A stretch of DNA of 15,168 nucleotides from the NCBI GenBank assembly GCA_050330095.1, contig JBHJOC010000078.1, positions 1-15,168 of the forward strand, given 5' to 3'. The notes beneath the pieces were generated by a model. It was not told the origin of the DNA. It was given only the letters and a program-made list of their open reading frames with translations, and did no database searches. Positions 1-8,610 of the stretch are shown here, one piece after another. Each line of letters opens with the position of its first letter. Within the stretch, counting starts at the first letter, position 1. Source of the DNA: JBCBWG01 sp036804185 (GTDB lineage Bacteria > Pseudomonadota > Alphaproteobacteria > Rhizobiales > Hyphomicrobiaceae). Position numbers and translations under genes: made by a program.

Positions 1-3
1 CGT

Positions 4-55
4 GATCGCGAAATTCGTCTCCTTCTCCAGCCCCCACCGAACGAATTTCGCGATC
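4..55. repeat. Long perfect inverted repeat (hairpin) at window edge
   Basis: Positions 4-18 and 41-55 are perfect reverse complements, giving 15-bp arms around a 22-base pyrimidine-rich loop that contains GCCCCCACC (30-38). No T-run follows on the plus strand, so a simple intrinsic terminator is not obvious. It could end an upstream gene lying outside the window, or be a dispersed repeat. A hairpin of similar design occurs at 3784-3856. Confidence 0.75.
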
Positions 56-350
56 TGAACGACACGAGAAAATTCAAGGGTCGAGTGTGATTGAGACCGA
101 GAAGTCCGCCTCGACACCCGGCCGAACATGATGCAGCGGACGTCTCCGTCATCACACTAGGGCGAATGACGAGTTTGGCTCGCGTCAGCCTTACCGGGCT
201 CTTCCAGTCACGCGCCCTACCAGTCTAACATGTGGTGTCGCGCGGTGCCCAATCAGCGCGTGGATCACCCTTTCGTGACACACACCGCTTTCGCGTTGCC
301 TGTAAGACGTCAATCCGTTCGAGGTGCAACCTGCGTCCTGGAGAGTCTTT
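56..350 (+). other. Leader region upstream of the ABC protein, no gene seen
   Basis: About 295 bases with no convincing coding region; the small ORFs here overlap one another on both strands and show no recognisable protein. An 8-bp inverted pair AGTGTGAT (84-91) / ATCACACT (151-158) and a bulged stem around 167-187 are visible. The promoter of the downstream gene probably lies here, but I see no clear -35/-10 pair. Confidence 0.5.
340..345 (+). promoter_or_regulatory. Ribosome binding site that selects the TTG start
   Basis: GGAGAG lies five bases before the TTG at 351. The competing GTG at 324 has only a weak GAG before it. The protein from the TTG starts MDPNLFRYIW, which fits how I recall this ABC family beginning, so the TTG is preferred. 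Confidence 0.6.
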
Positions 351-3050
351 TTGGACCCGAACCTGTTTCGCTATATCTGGCGCCACAGCCGAAGCGAACA
401 GATCTTCGTGCTGCTGCTCATCGTTGCCTCGCTGCCGTTTTATTGGCTCTCGCTCGATGTTCCGAAGCGGATCGTCAACGAGGCCATCCAAGGCCGCGCA
501 TTTCCGCCAGGCGTCACCGAAGCCTCGTTGTTCTCGATTGCGCTGCCTCTGCCTGATTGGCTCGGCGGCACGTTGACGATCACGGAAGGATTTTTGTTCG
601 ATCAGGTCGGCTATCTGTTCGCGCTGAGCGGCCTGTTCTTGTTTTTTGTCCTTGCCAACGGCGCGTTCAAATACGTCATCAATATCGCGAAGGGCATTCT
701 CGCCGAACGCATGCTGCGGCGCATGCGCTATGAGCTGTTCGCGCGGCTCATGCGCTTCAGGCCCGACGATCTGCGTGCGGTCAAGCCAGCCGAAGCGGCC
801 AGCATGATCAAAGACGAGGTCGAACCCATCGGCGGCTTCATCGGCGACGCGTTTATTCAGCCTGCATTCCTCGGCACACAGGCGTTCACCGCCATGCTGT
901 TCATCATGGTGCAGAGCTTCTGGCTTGGCCTCGTAGCCCTGAGCATCGTCCTTGTGCAGGCGATCGTGATCCCAATCCTGCGCAAGGAGCAGATTCGCCT
1001 GGGCCGCGAGCGGCAGATCGCGTCACGCAAACTTGCAGGGCGCATTGGTGAGGCGATCGATAGCTCCCAGACGATCCAGAGCCACGGCCTGACGCGCCGT
1101 GTCGAAGCTGACGTCGCCCACAGGCTTGGTCACCTGTTCACGATACGCGCTGACCTCTATCGACGGAAGTTCGCGGTAAAATACCTCAACAACTTCCTGG
1201 CGCAGATCACGCCGTTCTTCTTTTACGCGATTGGCGGCTATCTGGCTCTGCAGGGTTCGCTCGACATCGGCCAGCTCGTTGCCGTGATCGCCGCCTATCG
1301 GGACCTGCCACCGCCGATCAAGGAATTGATCGACTGGGATCAGCGCCGCGCCGACGTCACCGTGAAGTATGAGCAGGTCATCACACAGTTTAATGATCGC
1401 CCGCTGCTGCCTGACGACGACGACGACGCAGCCCGTCCGCTCCCGTCACCGACGAGCCCAATCCGAATCTCCGGCCTCCGCCTCGAAGACCAGCGCGGCG
1501 CTCCGTTGCTGGAGAGTTTGAGCCTGACGCTGACCCGTCCTGGCGAGATCGCATTGTTCGGTCCCGCAGCCAGCGGAAGGGTCGCGCTCGCCCGCGTCCT
1601 CGGCCATCAGGTCCTCGACTTCGATGGCCGCATCTCGATTGGCGAGTTCCCGATCAACACCGCGTCGAACGAGCGCGTCGCACGTCTGATCGCCTATGTT
1701 CCGCCGGAGCCAGAGCTGTTGCGTGGCAGTATCCGCGAGAATGTGACGATCTCGCTGCAGCGCAGGGTGCCGCCACCAACCGATGCGGGGAGCCTGCGGT
1801 GGCGCGAAGCAATCAAGTCTGGCAACCCGCCCTATGCCGATAATGATGACTGGCTCGACTACGAAGCGGCTGGCGTCACCGGCCCTGAGCAACTGACCCG
1901 GCTCATCATTGCTATCCTTTGCGATTGTGGGATGGGACCGGACCTCTATGATTTTGGCCTGCGCGGCCGACTGCCACGCACGGCCGATGAGACGCTGAAA
2001 CATCGGATCGTCGAATCGCGGCGGGACATTGCCGAACGCCTGAGGGCGAAAGGCCTGTCGCGCCTGGTGGAGCCGTTCGCTTTCGATCGTTTCAACCAGC
2101 ATGCGACCATCGGCGAGAATTTGCTTTTCGGTGTCGTTGCCGGTCAGCGTTTGAGCGGTCATGGGCGAGTTGGGGACCCGTTCTTCCGTGCGATCGTGAA
2201 GGCGGAGGCCCTCGAGCAGCCACTCTTGGCCATCGGTCTCAGGATCGTCGAAGACATGATCGACGTGTTCGCCGATCTCCCCGACGGACACCCTCTGTTT
2301 GACCGGTTTTCGATGATCCGGCGGGATGACATGGAGGAGTTTGCAGACATCACGAAACGGGCCCGCCGTCGCGACAGATCGGATGGGCTCTCCCAGGTCG
2401 ATCGCGAGAAACTGATGTCTGTCGCACTCGATTACATCGAACCGCGCCATCGCATGGGCCTGATCAGCAAAGAGTTCGAGCGACGCGTTCTGCGGGCGCG
2501 CGAGAGTTTCAGAAGCTACTTGCCGAACGACTACGTTGGCGAGATCGAGTTTTATGATCCCGACCATGTGATCATGGCAGCACCCGTTAGAGATAACCTC
2601 CTGTTTGGTCGCGTTGCCGAGAACGTCGCCAACGCAGAAGCGCGCGTGCGCGCATTCTTCGAGCAGACGCTCAAGGAGCTCGACCTTGACGACATGATTT
2701 ACGAGATCGGTCTCGATTTCGATGTTGGTCCGCGCGGACAGGCCTTGTTCGCTCCGCAGCGTGCCGCCGTCAGCATCGCCCGCAGCCTGATCCGACGCCC
2801 GCCGATCCTTGTCGTCGATGACGCTCTAAAGGCTCTCGGCACAGGCACGCGGGCGAGCGTGCTCGAAACCATCCGTAGAGAGATGGCGCAGGGAACGCTG
2901 ATTGTCGCAACCGACGATGCCGAGATCGCAGAGACGTTTTCGCAAGTCGTCTCCTTCGTGGGCTCGAGAGCTTCGCTACGGGCCGGGGCTGCGGCGATGG
3001 CGGCCCACGAGACTCCCGAGGGAGCATTGGTCGCCGAGGCAAACGCGTGA
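351..3050 (+). CDS. ABC-exporter-like membrane protein with degenerate nucleotide-binding domain
   Basis: An 899-residue protein from the TTG at 351, or 908 from the GTG at 324. Residues about 15-320 form a type I exporter-like membrane domain with roughly six hydrophobic segments. A poly-Asp linker (about residue 360) leads to an ABC ATPase-like domain from about 372. Its motifs are recognisable but altered. Walker A is GPAASGRV (404-411), with Arg for Lys and Val for Ser/Thr. The Q-loop reads VPPEPELLRGSIREN, with Pro452 for Gln. The signature is LFAPQR (799-804) instead of LSGGQ. Walker B is ILVVDDA, with Asp824 for the catalytic Glu. The switch His is Thr854. About 270 extra residues separate Q-loop and signature, and two more segments there (588-594 and 747-753) resemble the Q-loop ENLLFG. 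Its stop overlaps the start of a cNMP-binding protein, so the two are probably translated together. I infer reduced or absent ATP hydrolysis; substrate unknown. Confidence 0.85.
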   Translation: MDPNLFRYIWRHSRSEQIFVLLLIVASLPFYWLSLDVPKRIVNEAIQGRAFPPGVTEASLFSIALPLPDWLGGTLTITEGFLFDQVGYLFALSGLFLFFVLANGAFKYVINIAKGILAERMLRRMRYELFARLMRFRPDDLRAVKPAEAASMIKDEVEPIGGFIGDAFIQPAFLGTQAFTAMLFIMVQSFWLGLVALSIVLVQAIVIPILRKEQIRLGRERQIASRKLAGRIGEAIDSSQTIQSHGLTRRVEADVAHRLGHLFTIRADLYRRKFAVKYLNNFLAQITPFFFYAIGGYLALQGSLDIGQLVAVIAAYRDLPPPIKELIDWDQRRADVTVKYEQVITQFNDRPLLPDDDDDAARPLPSPTSPIRISGLRLEDQRGAPLLESLSLTLTRPGEIALFGPAASGRVALARVLGHQVLDFDGRISIGEFPINTASNERVARLIAYVPPEPELLRGSIRENVTISLQRRVPPPTDAGSLRWREAIKSGNPPYADNDDWLDYEAAGVTGPEQLTRLIIAILCDCGMGPDLYDFGLRGRLPRTADETLKHRIVESRRDIAERLRAKGLSRLVEPFAFDRFNQHATIGENLLFGVVAGQRLSGHGRVGDPFFRAIVKAEALEQPLLAIGLRIVEDMIDVFADLPDGHPLFDRFSMIRRDDMEEFADITKRARRRDRSDGLSQVDREKLMSVALDYIEPRHRMGLISKEFERRVLRARESFRSYLPNDYVGEIEFYDPDHVIMAAPVRDNLLFGRVAENVANAEARVRAFFEQTLKELDLDDMIYEIGLDFDVGPRGQALFAPQRAAVSIARSLIRRPPILVVDDALKALGTGTRASVLETIRREMAQGTLIVATDDAEIAETFSQVVSFVGSRASLRAGAAAMAAHETPEGALVAEANA

Positions 3051-3151
3051 CCGGCGATGAAACCACACTGCGTCTGCCACTTGGCCAGCGCTTGAACACA
3101 GGACCATCACACTGGGACACGCGTCCCCCATTCGAGAAGCAAGGCCACGCC

Positions 3152-3607
3152 ATGACGCTGAAATCCGAATGCAATGTGATGCGCGAGCTTCCTCTCTTTA
3201 AGTCGATCGAGGAGCCAACGCTGAAGCTGATCGCGCTTTCGAGCACGAGGCTCGCCTTCGATCCCGGGGACATTGTCTATGAACAGGGCGGCGTGCCGGA
3301 TGCGGTCTTCCTGCTCATGAGCGGGACCGTGCGGGTCGTACAAGAATCAGACGTGGCGACGCTCGAGGTGGCGCGGATCGTCGGGCCAGATGTGCTCGGT
3401 GAGATCGGTGTGTTATGTGACCGGCCAAGGGTGGCAACCGTTATCGCGATTGAGCCCGCGACGATGCTTCGGATCGACGCGAAGGTGTTCCGCGAAATGT
3501 TGAGCCACACGCCGCAAGTGGCGCTGGCCATCGCGGAGCAACTCGCGAAGCGACTGAGCGCTGCCAATGAACGCATGCTTGCGCTGAGCGTTAGCGGCTC
3601 GGTCTGA
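3152..3607 (+). CDS. Stand-alone cyclic nucleotide-binding (CRP-like) domain protein
   Basis: From the ATG at 3152 (AAGG at 3141-3144, seven bases upstream) it makes 151 residues. The open frame extends back to a GTG at 3047 that overlaps the ABC stop (GTGA), which would give 186 residues; the extra 35 look unlike the domain's usual start. The CNB fold is clear: MRELPLFKSIEEPTLKLIAL, then FDPGDIVYEQGGVPDAVFLLMSG, then the phosphate-binding cassette GEIGVLCDRPRVATV. In the cassette the ribose-binding Glu84 and phosphate-binding Arg93 are both present. There is no helix-turn-helix after the domain, so it is not a CRP-type transcription factor but a small cytosolic sensor. Position suggests it senses cAMP or cGMP for the adjoining ABC protein, with the downstream cyclase as possible source; this link is inferred. 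Confidence 0.87.
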   Translation: MTLKSECNVMRELPLFKSIEEPTLKLIALSSTRLAFDPGDIVYEQGGVPDAVFLLMSGTVRVVQESDVATLEVARIVGPDVLGEIGVLCDRPRVATVIAIEPATMLRIDAKVFREMLSHTPQVALAIAEQLAKRLSAANERMLALSVSGSV

Positions 3608-3783
3608 GCGGGTGGCTGAGAACGAGAGAGGTCAAGGCGTGCTGGAACGTGAGGTGCGGCGCTTGCAATCCGTAGTTCTTCAGTCACCCTCGTCAGATGC
3701 CGGAACGAACTACGGCAATCAAAGGGTGCGAGCAACATCTTGGATCTCGTACCGCTTTTCGATCAGGACTTACCGGGAGGCAG

Positions 3784-3856
3784 GTGTTGCGTCACTCACG
3801 CTTGGCCCCCACCCACTGCACTCTCGCCTGCCAAGCGTGAGTGACAAAAGCAACAC
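3784..3856. repeat. Long hairpin: 16-bp perfect arms extended by 7 bp
   Basis: Positions 3791-3806 and 3830-3845 are perfect reverse complements around a 23-base C-rich loop. Outside a four-base AAAA bulge (3846-3849) the pairing resumes for seven more bases (3784-3790 with 3850-3856). GCCCCCACC spans the end of the left arm and the start of the loop (3805-3813); the same nine bases lie in the loop of the hairpin at 4-55. It might end the ABC/cNMP transcript, act in RNA, or belong to a dispersed repeat family. Confidence 0.8.
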
Positions 3857-3874
3857 GAGACTGACGAAGTTGCC

Positions 3875-3947
3875 AGTGTTCCCTGTGTCTCGGACACTTG
3901 GTCAATCGGGTGCTGAAAAGGGAACGAAATGTCGGAGAAGGAACACT
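3875..3947. repeat. Nested inverted repeats
   Basis: AGTGTTCC (3875-3882) pairs with GGAACACT (3940-3947). GTTCCCT (3878-3884) can pair instead with AGGGAAC (3919-3925). GTGTC-TCG-GACAC (3885-3897) forms a small perfect hairpin between them. The outer pairings share bases and are therefore mutually exclusive, as in a switchable fold, but this may equally be a decayed dispersed repeat. Confidence 0.5.
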
Positions 3948-4012
3948 AGCGCGGGCTCGGCCAGAGCGCTGGCGAGCCAGTTCCTTGCGGCAATCGAAAA
4001 GCAGGTTCAACC

Positions 4013-5758
4013 GTGAGCCAGGCAACCCTCACAGCCGAGCGCGAACGTAAGCGCCAACGCTACGATGCGGCGGAGCGGAGCCTGCGGCTCTGGTCTGGCA
4101 TCACGCTGTTCGTTTTCGTCACGACCCACCTCCTGAACCACGCCGTCGGCGTTTTTGGCGTCGACGCCATGGAAGCGGTCCAGGGCTTCCGGCGCTTCGT
4201 GTGGTGGACCTGGCCTGGCACGGTCGTGCTTTACGGAGCCGCCGTGGTTCACATCGCCCTGGTGTCGAAACGCATCATTTCCCGCCGGACGTGGCGCATG
4301 CCAATCGCGGAAGCCGCTCAGATCGCGCTTGGTTTTGCGATCCCGTTGCTCGTCTACGAGCACGCGATCGCAGGGCGCTACATGGTCGCCTATCACGATC
4401 TCAACAATGATTATCAGACCGTTCTCGTTGCGCTTTATCCGGATCGCGCGCTCTCACAGACCGTTCTCATGGCGGTCGTTTGGACACACGGCGTGATTGG
4501 TCTGCACTATGCGATGCGCGCCAAGCCCTGGTTCCCTCGCCTGCGCGAGCCGTTGCTTGTTGCAGCGGTTCTCGTACCCGTTCTAGCGCTTGCCGGTTTC
4601 GTTGCCGCGGGCCGTGAAGCGCTCGAACTTGCCGACCCGGCCAACGCGCCAACGGCTGCACAGCGCGCAAGTTTCGCAGAGGCCGTACGCATTGCGAACA
4701 TCGGTTTGATCGTGTTCGCCGGCGGTCTCGTGGCAGCCATTGGCCTCAGGGCCCTCGGGCGACGGTTTGGAAATCGTGTGCCTGTTCGATACGTCGGACA
4801 CGGAACGATCGACTTGCCAAGAGGCTCGACGCTGCTCGAAGGCAGTCGCGAGAACGACATCCCCCACCCTTCGATCTGCGGCGGCCGCGCGCGGTGCTCG
4901 ACATGCCGCGTCCTGATCACCGACGGCCTCGAGGATCTCGCGTCGCCGGGCGCGGCTGAACGGGCGATGTTGAAGCGCATCTCTGCCCCGCCCCGCGTCA
5001 GGCTCGCGTGCCAAGTCAGGCCGACCAAGCCGCTGACGGCGCAGATCCTGCTTCCGATCGGTGTCGGTGAGGGCAACGTTGATTGGGGCGACGAAGCCTA
5101 CAAGTGGGGCACGGAGCGGCGAGCCACCGTGTTGTTCGTCGACATGCGCGGGTTCTCGAAGCTCCTTGAAACACAGCTGCCGTACGACCTCGTCGTGCTC
5201 TTGAACCGGTTCATCAATGAGATGCGCCAGGCCATCGAGGGGCACGGTGGTCGCGTCTCGCTGTTTCTCAACGATGGCATGATGGCCGTGTTCGGTATCG
5301 ACAGCCAAGGCGGGGCTGGTAGCCGCCCAGCGATCGCCGCTGCGCGCGACATGCTGCGCGCAATTCAATCCATGAACGACGAACTCCGCCCGGTGATGAC
5401 CATGCCGCTGAGGATCGGGATCGGCATCCACACTGGCTCGATCGTTCTTGCGCGCGTCGGCGACGAGACGCGCGGCTTCCACATCACGGCGCTCGGCGAA
5501 AGTGTCACCATCGCAAGCGCGCTCGAATCGGCCACGAAGGACGTCTTGGCGGACTGCCTCGTCTCGCAGGCCACGCTGATTGCTGCCGGTCGCTCGATCC
5601 CGAACGGACTGCGACGGGAGATCAACGTCATGGGCCGACAAGAGCCCGTGGTGGCCTATTCCTTCGAGATCGATACGACGTTGGAGCGGTCATCTGGCGA
5701 GGGGGCACAGTCTGCAGCCGCCCGGGAAGCCCGCGATCTGCAATCCGATCACACATGA
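4013..5758 (+). CDS. Membrane cytochrome-b-like / [2Fe-2S] / class III nucleotidyl cyclase fusion
   Basis: A 581-residue protein from a GTG with weak GCAGG seven bases upstream. Residues about 24-248 hold some six membrane helices. The first, LWSGITLFVFVTTHLLNHAVG, recalls the membrane subunit of succinate dehydrogenase, and His39, His43, His80, His117 and His159 are possible haem ligands. Residues about 256-350 form a plant-type ferredoxin domain with Cys289, Cys295, Cys298 and Cys333. Residues about 369-550 are a class III adenylate/guanylate cyclase domain with both metal-binding Asp present (FVDMRGFS, Asp377; LNDGMMAVFG, Asp421). The substrate-specifying Lys is Leu417, and the transition-state Asn and Arg are Thr499 and Ala503 (LGESVTIASALE). 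The architecture suggests redox or haem control of a cyclase output; whether it makes cNMP is uncertain. Its stop overlaps the next gene's start (ATGA). Confidence 0.88.
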   Translation: MSQATLTAERERKRQRYDAAERSLRLWSGITLFVFVTTHLLNHAVGVFGVDAMEAVQGFRRFVWWTWPGTVVLYGAAVVHIALVSKRIISRRTWRMPIAEAAQIALGFAIPLLVYEHAIAGRYMVAYHDLNNDYQTVLVALYPDRALSQTVLMAVVWTHGVIGLHYAMRAKPWFPRLREPLLVAAVLVPVLALAGFVAAGREALELADPANAPTAAQRASFAEAVRIANIGLIVFAGGLVAAIGLRALGRRFGNRVPVRYVGHGTIDLPRGSTLLEGSRENDIPHPSICGGRARCSTCRVLITDGLEDLASPGAAERAMLKRISAPPRVRLACQVRPTKPLTAQILLPIGVGEGNVDWGDEAYKWGTERRATVLFVDMRGFSKLLETQLPYDLVVLLNRFINEMRQAIEGHGGRVSLFLNDGMMAVFGIDSQGGAGSRPAIAAARDMLRAIQSMNDELRPVMTMPLRIGIGIHTGSIVLARVGDETRGFHITALGESVTIASALESATKDVLADCLVSQATLIAAGRSIPNGLRREINVMGRQEPVVAYSFEIDTTLERSSGEGAQSAAAREARDLQSDHT

Positions 5759-6834
5759 CACAAGACCCCAAAGTCCACGCGAATGCGATGCGACCGCTCA
5801 AAGTCGGCGTGCTCGGCGCCGGCTATTTCGCCCAGTTCCACTATGATGCATGGGCGCGCCTCGCACCCGACGTTCAGCTCGTCGCCTTGGCCGATTTCGA
5901 TCTGGCGAAGGCCAAGGCGGTCGCACGCACCTATGGCGAGCCGATCGTTTACGGGAATGTTCGAGACATGCTCGATAGCGTCGAACTCGACGTCCTCGAT
6001 ATCGCAGCGCCACCCCCGGCCCACCGCGACGCCATAACGGCAGCTGCAGAACGGGGTGTCGATGTCATCTGCCAGAAGCCCTACTGTACCAGCCTTGCCG
6101 AGGCAGAGGCTGTTACGGCGGCGGCCGAGGCAGCGGGCGTCCGCGTCATCGTCCATGAGAATTTCCGTTTCCAGCCCTGGCACATGGAGGTGGGCAAGCG
6201 CCTCAAGGCTGGCCTGATTGGCGAACTCTACCAGCTGAGCTTTCGCCTCCGCCCAGGCGACGGCCAGGGCCCCGACGCCTACCTTTCGCGCCAACCTTAT
6301 TTTCAGAAGATGCCGCGGTTTCTCATCCGCGAGACTGCGATCCACCTGATCGACACATTCAGGTCCTTCGCCGGCGAGGTCCGGTCGGTCTATGCAGACC
6401 TGCGGCGGCTCAATCCTGTCATTGCCGGAGAGGATGCCGGCGTCGTTCTCTTGACCTTCGAGAGCGGCGTCAGGGCTGTGGTCGACGGTAACCGACTCGT
6501 CGATCATGCGGCCGAGAACCATCGCCTGACGATCGGCGAAATGCTGGTCGAGGGCTCGACGGGCGTCATCCGTCTCGACGGCGACGGGCGGATCTTCCAC
6601 CGCGTGAAGGGCGCGCGAGAGGAGCATGCGATCAATTATGACTGGGAGAAGCGCGGGTTCGCTGGCGACAGCGTGTTCCTCACTCAGAAAGCCGCGATCG
6701 ACGGGCTGCTCGGCCGCCAGCCCATCGTCAACTCGGCGCGAGACTATCTTGTCAATCTTCGGATCGAGGAGGCCGTCTACCAGTCTGCAGCTGAAGGTCG
6801 ACGGATCGATATCACAACTGGTGGAGGAGCCTGA
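5755..6834 (+). CDS. Gfo/Idh/MocA-family NAD(P)-dependent oxidoreductase
   Basis: A 359-residue protein of normal family length. An N-terminal Rossmann fold carries GVLGAGYFAQFHYDAW, with the GxGxxA dinucleotide-binding pattern at residues 21-26. The family's EKP motif appears as CQKPYCTS, keeping the catalytic-region Lys with Gln for Glu. The C-terminal part has the family's sheet domain and a typical RETAIHLIDTFR stretch with the conserved His. Members oxidise or reduce sugars, inositols and related polyols; the substrate cannot be told from sequence. The ATG at 5755 overlaps the cyclase stop; ATG 5788 (Met12) is an alternative that begins just before the Rossmann strand. The overlap implies co-transcription with the cyclase, though a functional tie is not evident. 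Confidence 0.9.
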   Translation: MTQDPKVHANAMRPLKVGVLGAGYFAQFHYDAWARLAPDVQLVALADFDLAKAKAVARTYGEPIVYGNVRDMLDSVELDVLDIAAPPPAHRDAITAAAERGVDVICQKPYCTSLAEAEAVTAAAEAAGVRVIVHENFRFQPWHMEVGKRLKAGLIGELYQLSFRLRPGDGQGPDAYLSRQPYFQKMPRFLIRETAIHLIDTFRSFAGEVRSVYADLRRLNPVIAGEDAGVVLLTFESGVRAVVDGNRLVDHAAENHRLTIGEMLVEGSTGVIRLDGDGRIFHRVKGAREEHAINYDWEKRGFAGDSVFLTQKAAIDGLLGRQPIVNSARDYLVNLRIEEAVYQSAAEGRRIDITTGGGA

Positions 6835-6878
6835 CGGCGCGACACCCCCTCCGTTGCAGAGCTGCCCGCGAAAGCGTA

Positions 6879-8459
<1,581 letters not shown>

Positions 8460-8544
8460 TTTTTGCCCATACGAGGGCATCCGAAACGACGCCGAAGCGC
8501 TGCATGGTGCTCTCGCGAACTGGCGCAGCCGTTTTCGCGAAAGA

Positions 8545-8575
8545 TTGGGATCGCCCAAGCGGGATTTGAATCCCG
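8545..8575. terminator. Two adjacent small hairpins between convergent genes
   Basis: TTGGG-ATCG-CCCAA (8545-8558) and CGGGAT-TTGA-ATCCCG (8560-8575) lie between the convergent guaA and EamA genes, where a two-way terminator would be expected. No T-run follows on either strand, so the call is tentative. The second hairpin superficially resembles a tRNA T-arm. Confidence 0.35.
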
Positions 8576-8610
8576 AGAAATATCCAGAACATCGAGAAGG
8601 GTTCTTTGAT

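Larger units (their letters stand above)
3608..4012. other. Hairpin-rich intergenic region, no convincing gene
   Basis: This 405-base gap between the cNMP sensor and the cyclase holds an open frame of 134 codons (3612-4016), but its composition resembles no protein family and it runs through several hairpins, so I do not call it. Inverted repeats: CCGTAGTTC / GAACTACGG (3670-3678, 3707-3715); the long hairpin at 3784-3856; and a nested set at 3875-3947. The density of palindromes suggests a dispersed repeat or structured RNA leader. Confidence 0.6.

Noticed and set aside
160..235. Possible minus-strand tRNA, from a D-arm-like ACTGGTAGGGCGCGTGACT
   Set aside because: No anticodon stem, T-arm or acceptor pairing follows at the right distances.
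1446..2567. Long 373-codon open frame antisense to the ABC gene
   Set aside because: Its protein has no recognisable fold, and it lies wholly within a gene with clear domains; long antisense frames are common in high-GC DNA. The same applies to antisense frames at 4583-5641, 5749-6627 and 10905-11942.
3612..4016. 134-codon frame between the cNMP sensor and the cyclase
   Set aside because: It runs through several inverted repeats, has no family resemblance, and overlaps the cyclase start; it is better read as non-coding.
8545..8585. tRNA-like T-arm (CGGGATTTGAATCCCG) after guaA
   Set aside because: The loop is one base too long for a T-arm on either strand, and no D-arm, anticodon arm or matching acceptor stem is present.
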